Shown piece after piece: positions 54,718 to 64,000 of a DNA stretch of 64,000 nt (positions are counted from its first letter, which is position 1; every line of letters begins with the position of its first letter). The DNA comes from Melieria omissa (Eukaryota > Arthropoda > Insecta > Diptera > Ulidiidae): the NCBI GenBank assembly GCA_963971225.1, contig OZ020269.1, positions 19,404,921 through 19,468,920 on the forward strand, read 5' to 3'. The notes under the pieces were generated by a model, which made no database searches, was not told the DNA's origin, and worked only from the letters and a program-made list of their open reading frames with translations. Position numbers and translations under genes: made by a program.

Positions 54718-57630
54718 AAAACCGTACTTTCACAATTTAATTTGCGACTATGGAAAATATTAGAAGATTTCTTTCCAAGGAAAGAACACACATAAGACGA
54801 AGAAAAAAATTTGTATTATGAGTTTTATCAAAATGGAGCGGAAGCACCTGGTTTCACCCGGATGGATATTTATTTGGTGTAAAAAACAAATTTCAAGTTT
54901 AAACATGAAAAAAATTTCTAAAAAATATATGATTTTGGCTAATCCTTGATGTATTCATGCACAGTTTTGATGGATTCGCGGTGATCGCGTATATCAGTTG
55001 TCTAACACGTTGGTCACATTTATGTCCTGGCAACTGTTTTTAAATGCCAAAATGTCAATGAATTAACAATCATTACCATAAACTTGTGTCTGTTTAAAAT
55101 TTACCAAGTTTAAACAAAACTTAATATTTGCTCTTTGTTCGATGCACACTTTTGTACCGATGACCCAAATTCTTCCAGTGAAAAAAAATTTCATGAAATT
55201 TTAACTAAAAATCGGGGAAAAAACGAAAACTTCCAATGCACTAAATCACTCTTCCAAGTTACTCTTCCATATGACCACACATATGTTAGCCTACCTTGAG
55301 GCGCACTGACCCTTAAATGCGTTGACTATTGTATTTTTGTGTGCCTTGAAATTTGCTATCTTTTGCCTTAGGTCTCTCTGACATTAAGCTCGTATTTTAA
55401 CATTTTCACACTAAATAACAAAAAATCTCAACTCAATATTTACCAAAATTATATTTTTTTGATAAATCAATTTAGAGAACACATCTCTTCTAACTACCTC
55501 AAAAATGTCATTCTCGTTACTAACTTTTTCTTCTTCTTAATTTTAATTCGGAAATCATGAGATATTAGATGCTGCGATACTGAAAATTGTAAATCAGGAA
55601 CTTATAGAGTTATAGGCGTTTCAACTTGTCGCTTGAAATTTTCTTTAAGATGAGACAATTTCAGCAGTTCTGCGTGCGTTAATTTAAAAGCTATGAATAA
55701 GAATGTCATATCCTCGAAATTTCCTTCTTTAACTTATTCCAAATGCCTTCGATAATAAAAGTCATCACATCATCAAACAACATTTTTCAGCATGCATGAA
55801 CTACTGATGGGAAATGCTTAACCCAACGATAATCAATGCATTATATATGCGCATAAAATGTTCCAAATGTGTTGGGGGCTGTAGAGCTACTCAAACACTT
55901 TTGCCGCAAGTAAACACATTTTTATGCTAATGTCTAATTTGCTTTTGGCCACAGCCGGAAATTGCCAGCGCTGCCCGATGCGACAATGAAGCGAGTACAC
56001 ACACACACACACACTTCCTGAAACCCAAATCTATAAAATCTAATGCGAAAACCGACGCGCGACATGTTTGCAATGTACAAAGATACTTGGCGGCTGTGGC
56101 GGATTGCATAATTATGCAATCGTTGTTGTTGCTGTGATGCTGGCGCACAAATGAAGCGAAGGTCAAGAACAAGCAGGCGCAACGTAAAATTTTAATGCAT
56201 GTGGCAACTGCAAAACACTTAACCCTTAACCAAATATACAAACAAGCACACATCGAGCTAAATATAGACACGATGCATGTTGATATTTACATGCACACAC
56301 ACAGCGACAGCAAGTTTACATGAAGCATGGTTTTCAGTAGTAGTGGTAGTAGTGTGTGTTTGTGTGTGTGTATGAAATGGCGAAAATAGAATCAAAATAA
56401 AAAAGTGCAAAAGTTAAAGGCAGCAGCAGCAGCAGCATTGAATGACGAGCAAGGTCGAGAATGCTGCCGGCGCACAGTCACCACTTGTGTCGCCTCAGAA
56501 GGACATAAATGCACACGCACACAGTCACTTGCACGCACACATAGGCACAGAGAGCGCTGGGTTAATGCGAGCCGCAATGAATTGCATCAGACGGCTGACA
56601 TTTACAGCAGCCACAACAACAACAACAATGAGAATAACAAACTTTCACTACCCTCACTAGCAGCAGTCGCGTCCGTACGTCACGTGACCGCCGCAACGGG
56701 AAGCTAAAAAATCATTTACCGAATTTCACACACAAATATGCAAATGTTTGCGAATGTTGGTTTGTTTGTAGGCGAGTGTGAGTGTGCGATATATAATAGT
56801 AGTCCGTATATGAAATCAGACATTTCGTTTTGCCTGACATTCGATTTGCAGCGCCATTTGTTATTTCGGTTGCAGCAATGTGAAAAAAGTGATTTCAATT
56901 TTCGGCAACATGTCGCGGGCGTTAACCATTCTGCCGAACAAGTTTCAAGTTCAAACCGCTGACACATCGCGACGCCTCGCTCAAAGCTGGCTTAATGCAT
57001 AACGCCTTGCAGCCTTGGTTGGGCGGCTGCTATGCGACTTACAGACTTTTAAGAATTTCAATTATTGCAAAGTTTTATGCGCAACGACACGAAATGTTTG
57101 TGCGACTTATAAAAGGCGTGGCCCATGCGGCGCAACGCTTAATGCCTAAATCGCAATTTATGGCTAAGCGTTTGTTTGTGTCGCCACGAAAATTGCCATA
57201 AAAAACACTCGACAACAACTGTTTTCATTGCATATGTTGAGGGGAAAATTATTTGACGTTAAGGCGCGGCGATGCTTAAATTACACAAATCACCGAAATC
57301 CCGCCACATGCGACACAATGTTGGCCAAAGCCAAACAGCCGTATTAACTTTGCTTTAGGCCATATTTATGTGTTCGTCAAACATGCAGTCAGACAGACAG
57401 AGAGACACAGTCAGACGAGTTGATATTAAAGTGCTTTCAGTTGGTAACTGTGCGAATAATCATTTGGAATTTTGCTTAAGTGGATTTGAGTCACGGGGAA
57501 ACTTTAAAAGAATTATGGAAATGTTTGAAATAGAATTTAAAGACAAAATGAGGCAGTTTGCTTTAGTTTTTCTTCAATAGTCAAAACTACAATAAATAAA
57601 AATTAATTACGAGTAAGTCTTCAATTCATA
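54718..57630. other. Intergenic or intronic DNA, microsatellites only
   Basis: No gene is supported. Short (AC)n, (GT)n and CAG/ACA repeats occur at 55997-56012, 56345-56371 and 56420-56437. Base composition becomes less AT-rich from about 55900, which could reflect regulatory or first-exon surroundings of a neighbouring gene, but no motif supports this. Confidence 0.45.
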
Positions 57631-60600
57631 ACTAATACTAATACTAATACTAATACTAATACTAATACTAATACTAATACTAATACTAATACTAATACTA
57701 ATACTAATACTAATATTAATACTAATACTAATACTAATACTAATACTAATACTAATACTAATACTAATACTAATACTAATACTAATACTAATACTAATAC
57801 TAATACTAATACTAATACTAATACTAATACTAATACTAATACTAATACTAATACTAATACTAATACTAATACTAATACTAATACTAATACTAATACTAAT
57901 ACTAATACTAATACTAATACTAATACTAATACTAATACTAATACTAATACTAATACTAATACTAATACTAATACTAATACTAATACTAATACTAATACTA
58001 ATACTAATACTAATACTAATACTAATACTAATACTAATACTAATACTAATACTAATACTAATACTAATACTAATACTAATACTAATACTAATACTAATAC
58101 TAATACTAATACTAATACTAATACTAATACTAATACTAATACTAATACTAATACTAATACTAATACTAATACTAATACTAATACTAATACTAATACTAAT
58201 ACTAATACTAATACTAATACTAATACTAATACTAATACTAATACTAATACTAATACTAATACTAATACTAATACTAATACTAATACTAATACTAATACTA
58301 ATACTAATACTAATACTAATACTAATACTAATACTAATACTAATACTAATACTAATACTAATACTAATACTAATACTAATACTAATACTAATACTAATAC
58401 TAATACTAATACTAATACTAATACTAATACTAATACTAATACTAATACTAATACTAATACTAATACTAATACTAATACTAATACTAATACTAATACTAAT
58501 ACTAATACTAATACTAATACTAATACTAATACTAATACTAATACTAATACTAATACTAATACTAATACTAATACTAATACTAATACTAATACTAATACTA
58601 ATACTAATACTAATACTAATACTAATACTAATACTAATACTAATACTAATACTAATACTAATACTAATACTAATACTAATACTAATACTAATACTAATAC
58701 TAATACTAATACTAATACTAATACTAATACTAATACTAATACTAATACTAATACTAATACTAATACTAATACTAATACTAATACTAATACTAATACTAAT
58801 ACTAATACTAATACTAATACTAATACTAATACTAATACTAATACTAATACTAATACTAATACTAATACTAATACTAATACTAATACTAATACTAATACTA
58901 ATACTAATACTAATACTAATACTAATACTAATACTAATACTAATACTAATACTAATACTAATACTAATACTAATACTAATACTAATACTAATACTAATAC
59001 TAATACTAATACTAATACTAATACTAATACTAATACTAATACTAATACTAATACTAATACTAATACTAATACTAATACTAATACTAATACTAATACTAAT
59101 ACTAATACTAATACTAATACTAATACTAATACTAATACTAATACTAATACTAATACTAATACTAATACTAATACTAATACTAATACTAATACTAATACTA
59201 ATACTAATACTAATACTAATACTAATACTAATACTAATACTAATACTAATACTAATACTAATACTAATACTAATACTAATACTAATACTAATACTAATAC
59301 TAATACTAATACTAATACTAATACTAATACTAATACTAATACTAATACTAATACTAATACTAATACTAATACTAATACTAATACTAATACTAATACTAAT
59401 ACTAATACTAATACTAATACTAATACTAATACTAATACTAATACTAATACTAATACTAATACTAATACTAATACTAATACTAATACTAATACTAATACTA
59501 ATACTAATACTAATACTAATACTAATACTAATACTAATACTAATACTAATACTAATACTAATACTAATACTAATACTAATACTAATACTAATACTAATAC
59601 TAATACTAATACTAATACTAATACTAATACTAATACTAATACTAATACTAATACTAATACTAATACTAATACTAATACTAATACTAATACTAATACTAAT
59701 ACTAATACTAATACTAATACTAATACTAATACTAATACTAATACTAATACTAATACTAATACTAATACTAATACTAATACTAATACTAATACTAATACTA
59801 ATACTAATACTAATACTAATACTAATACTAATACTAATACTAATACTAATACTAATACTAATACTAATACTAATACTAATACTAATACTAATACTAATAC
59901 TAATACTAATACTAATACTAATACTAATACTAATACTAATACTAATACTAATACTAATACTAATACTAATACTAATACTAATACTAATACTAATACTAAT
60001 ACTAATACTAATACTAATACTAATACTAATACTAATACTAATACTAATACTAATACTAATACTAATACTAATACTAATACTAATACTAATACTAATACTA
60101 ATACTAATACTAATACTAATACTAATACTAATACTAATACTAATACTAATACTAATACTAATACTAATACTAATACTAATACTAATACTAATACTAATAC
60201 TAATACTAATACTAATACTAATACTAATACTAATACTAATACTAATACTAATACTAATACTAATACTAATACTAATACTAATACTAATACTAATACTAAT
60301 ACTAATACTAATACTAATACTAATACTAATACTAATACTAATACTAATACTAATACTAATACTAATACTAATACTAATACTAATACTAATACTAATACTA
60401 ATACTAATACTAATACTAATACTAATACTAATACTAATACTAATACTAATACTAATACTAATACTAATACTAATACTAATACTAATACTAATACTAATAC
60501 TAATACTAATACTAATACTAATACTAATACTAATACTAATACTAATACTAATACTAATACTAATACTAATACTAATACTAATACTAATACTAATACTAAT

Positions 60601-61253
60601 ACTAATACTAATACTAATACTAATACTAATACTAATACTAATACTAATACTAATACTAATACTAATACTAATACTAATACTAATACTAATACTAATACTA
60701 ATACTAATACTAATACTAATACTAATACTAATACTAATACTAATACTAATACTAATACTAATACTAATACTAATACTAATACTAATACTAATACTAATAC
60801 TAATACTAATACTAATACTAATACTAATACTAATACTAATACTAATACTAATACTAATACTAATACTAATACTAATACTAATACTAATACTAATACTAAT
60901 ACTAATACTAATACTAATACTAATACTAATACTAATACTAATACTAATACTAATACTAATACTAATACTAATACTAATACTAATACTAATACTAATACTA
61001 ATACTAATACTAATACTAATACTAATACTAATACTAATACTAATACTAATACTAATACTAATACTAATACTAATACTAATACTAATACTAATACTAATAC
61101 TAATACTAATACTAATACTAATACTAATACTAATACTAATACTAATACTAATACTAATACTAATACTAATACTAATACTAATACTAATACTAATACTAAT
61201 ACTAATACTAATACTAATACTAATACTAATACTAATACTAATACTAATACTAA
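57631..61253. repeat. 3.6-kb (ACTAAT)n hexanucleotide array, about 604 units
   Basis: The hexamer ACTAAT is repeated without phase change from 57631 to 61253. The only interior substitution I find is C to T at 57716, close to the left edge. The array ends CTAACAGTAAC. It has no stops in some frames, so it yields a spurious 1232-codon Ile-Ser ORF on the minus strand, which is not a gene. It is far longer than any other microsatellite here. The exact length depends on correct assembly. Confidence 0.97.
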
Positions 61254-64000
61254 CAGTAACTGAAACTTTACGGCTTTCGCTAAACAAATATATGAAATGT
61301 GGCAACTATGCTTAGGGCTTCAAGTTTCAAATTAAAATTTAAACCGGTAACTGTAGAAAAATCCAAAATGTAAACATTGTCGACTATCTTGCGCCGCCGA
61401 CTAACGATCCGCACACAGCGCGCGCAATGTCAATGCTGCCATTCATAATTTGTGCAACACTTCAAAGGGCCAAACGAAACAAAGCGAATGCAAGCAAAAC
61501 TACAACTATGAAATCTGTTAACTAAACAATAGGCCAACGCTCAGACGACACAACGAAACGCGGCCGACATGTGTCAATAGCAGCATCGCACACGCATCGA
61601 GCAAACGGCAAAAGTGCACACACGAGCAGCACATAACTGCACTTGGACGCAGTAGCAAAAAGCAAAAAAAAAACAAACAACGAAAACGACAAACGCGACC
61701 ATTGCTATTTATCTTCCACTTAAAGTTGCACTTTCTTTAGATGCAAAAGCGTCTCTGCCGATTTGCCATTGTGCACCAGGTGGTGCGCGCCCAACTGGCA
61801 GCATGTCTGTCTGTCTGTCTGTCTGGCTGGTTGCATGTTTATTTGTACAGTGTCAAAAATTACACAAAAAATTCAGCTCAGCATAGCTCAGCACAGCTCA
61901 ATGTGCTGTTTGCCAAAGTGCATAGCAATGGTGCAGATATGTATGCACGTGTTTGTGTATGTGTGTGTGTGTGTGTGTTTTTAGACCAGCATTCAGGTGT
62001 ATACGAGCGGAAAATTTGTTAGTAAAAGCAGTAATAGAACGCAAGCTATGTTGGCATAGCGTGACGCAAGGACTGCACTGGCAGGATTTCACCTGAGGTT
62101 GCAATTTTTGTTTTAGGTTTGCTGCCGCAACAGTGCAGCAAGCGAACAAACTGTCGCAACATTAGAGAACATAAGCACATGAAAGTAGAGAGAAAGTGGT
62201 ATAGGAATGCAAAGAAAAGGGGTGATATAGTGTGAGGTGAGAGAAAAGCGGTAGTAAAAAGCAGGCAACACGTTGTGCCGTGAACGATTTGTTAAAGTTA
62301 CAATTTGTACGAACTCTCCATGGCCCTGTTGGCTTTTTGCTGCGTTTTCGCTTTTTATTGCAAATTGAAGGCCATTGAAATTGTGTCACACAAATTGAAT
62401 AGAATATTTGCTTTTATTGCTTAGTGCACTCATACAGACACACATTTGTAGTTAAAGTGTTATCGGTTACCCACAACTTCGTAAATTTTTTCTGACAAAT
62501 ATCTAAAAAACTATCACTTTCAGCTTAATGTAATGAAACACAAATGGATACAAAACAGACTCCATTTGCCATTAAGCAGATCTGCTGAACACTGTGTCAA
62601 TGTGTCATTTATAAAAGTCACTGCCTGATTTTTATTGATGACTTTTGTAAATAAAAATCACCAGTAACTGTGATCATAGGACAACTAAAATAAAAATGGA
62701 AAAAAACTGTAATTTGTGGATTAATAAAAAAAATAAAAACTAATTGTTTTTATAGGATTTTTAATATATAAAATCAATAATAAGACAAAATAAAAAATAA
62801 TTGTTGCTAAAGAATTTTTAAATGAAAAAAATCTCTTATTTGTTGAGTTATTAAATAAAGGTAAAAAAATAACTCTTAAACATTGATTTTTATAATAAAA
62901 CTTATAACCCTTACGGTCCCTGCTGTCAAGCCTAAATTTGATCTTTGATAGAGTTTTTTTCACTATAGTTACTCAACTTGAGTTTCAATTAAGTTTCTAT
63001 CTTAGATTTGTTACTTTAGTTAATTGAAATTCAACCTGAGCGGATAATTAGCTACATGCCAGCAGTTCTCGGTGATGGGGCTGCTATGGAACATTCCTTT
63101 GAAGAGACGTTTTCGTATAGGGAAAGTTTTCGACAAGTCATATAAGCATTCTTAGCTGAAGCATTCTTAGATAGAAGTAGATACAGCTAAGGGTTGGTGT
63201 CTTCGGTAAGTAAGCGCAGTGTGATTTTTCGACTACAGACATCAGACTTGGTTCGAACTAAAGTTAATTACTTGGTTGCAGTTGGACCTACATACACGCA
63301 AACATGGCAACCGAGGATACATGAAAAGTAAGCGTGTATGTAATAACCGCCCTGGGGAAACGAGTCAGAACAGACGAGCGTTTCAAAGGCAACAACATGA
63401 CGTGGTAATTGACCAAAGCTTGCGCTGCAAGGAATGCTTTAACAGTTGGCGAGGCAGGGTCCTCGAGGAGAATGATACCAGGGAGATTGGTTTAGTATGG
63501 TGGCTAACCTCGTCAATGAATCAATTCGTCAGTTTCTAATGAAGATTCAAACCTTTTTATGAAAATCAAATGCTTCAGCTTGGGTGGGAGTAGGAAGCAT
63601 AGTTTTTCGATTTTACACCTAAAATATGAATAGCAATATGCATACAGACGCATTTCTCTCAAAAATGACTTGCATTAAAAAAAGAGTTCAGAACTAAGTG
63701 TGACGTCTGAAGTGGACTTTAGTCTTTAGACTTGTACAACTACTGAAAATAAGGATCTTCTGCGTGCTGACTGACTCACTGAATGGAATAAGAAGGATAG
63801 GGGAGCTTGTCCTAAAGTAGAGGATTTGAAGGGAAAAGCTGCGAACAAATTAGAAGGTAAAATTGAATAATTTGAAAAAGTGCTACAAAGCCTACGAAGT
63901 GGGATGGATGGGTTATAAATTTGGCTGGGAAATGCTGATGGGATGGGAAACAATTAGAAGGGAGGATTTGATTAAGAAATGCTTATGAGATGGAAAACAC
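61254..64000. other. Flanking DNA right of the array, no recognised gene
   Basis: A (TGTC)n tract lies at 61804-61824 and a (GT)n tract at 61955-61978. Low-complexity A/T-rich DNA covers 62700-62900. Short open frames (for example 63276-63539) have no recognisable domain. Confidence 0.5.

Noticed and set aside
56405..57201. Cluster of overlapping short ORFs on both strands
   Set aside because: They coincide with CAG/ACA and AC/GT simple repeats. None has a domain or signal peptide with supporting context.
57607..61305. 1232-codon minus-strand ORF of Ile-Ser repeats
   Set aside because: It is simply the translation of the (ACTAAT)n array, whose unit is a multiple of three and stop-free in this frame. 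It has no non-repeat domain.
63276..63953. Short ORFs near the right edge
   Set aside because: No recognisable motif in either strand. An edge of a gene outside the window cannot be excluded but is unsupported.
1..64000. tRNA, rRNA or snRNA genes
   Set aside because: Scanning by eye for box A/box B pairs and cloverleaf-capable sequence gave nothing convincing. A covariance-model search could still find one.

Overview
This is a eukaryotic, gene-poor, AT-rich window that fits a brachyceran fly. A tephritid-like fruit fly is the most likely source. That is an inference from three things: short phase-0 introns, a DUF1091 gene family best known from flies, and mariner relatives of the rosa (DD41D) type first described from Ceratitis rosa. 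There are no prokaryotic operons, CRISPR arrays, rRNA or tRNA genes.

Layout. 1-2136: a Ty3/gypsy pol scrap and AT-rich DNA. 2137-6481: a Jockey-clade LINE with two intact overlapping ORFs and a poly(A) tail. 7296-28656: a tandem cluster of six intact four-exon genes for small secreted DUF1091 proteins. Five are on + (A 7296, B 9595, C 13331, D 15551, E 22148) and one on - (F 27902-28656). The cluster also holds at least two dead copies (20005 and 25937). The genes form two subfamilies, A/B/C (178 aa) and D/E/F (185 aa). Large flanking blocks were copied with D, E and F, and the F block is inverted. Transposons fill the gaps: a deleted mariner (10534), a TIR element with reiterated ends (11507), an intact 349-aa mariner transposase nested inside another TIR element (17837-19514), a DUF7869-like transposase pseudogene (23944), a LINE 3' end (26230-27410), and a TTAA-flanked element (29307-30035) inserted into an old mariner relic.

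32674-41365 is transposon-rich intergenic DNA: rosa-type elements, hAT-type MITEs with 8-bp target duplications, a 94-bp foldback, a deleted mariner and a ~190-bp tandem repeat. 42292-45743 (-) holds the last five exons of an FLVCR-like major-facilitator transporter, with a LINE relic in one intron. Its 5' exons were not found and probably lie beyond the window. 46851-54717 has a maT-like element, a second rosa element, another rosa relic and a CR1-like LINE relic. 57631-61253 is a nearly perfect 3.6-kb array of the hexamer ACTAAT. The remainder shows no gene I can support.

The only host genes supported are the DUF1091 cluster and the FLVCR-like gene, and nothing in the sequence links them functionally. 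The observations most worth following are: (1) DUF1091 genes B and C differ three times more in exons than in introns, and mostly by amino-acid replacements; (2) the ACTAAT array is, on the + strand, a concatemer of the STAR/HOW RNA-binding motif and of the fly branch-point consensus; (3) several transposon insertions can be dated or proved from paralogous empty sites within the window.
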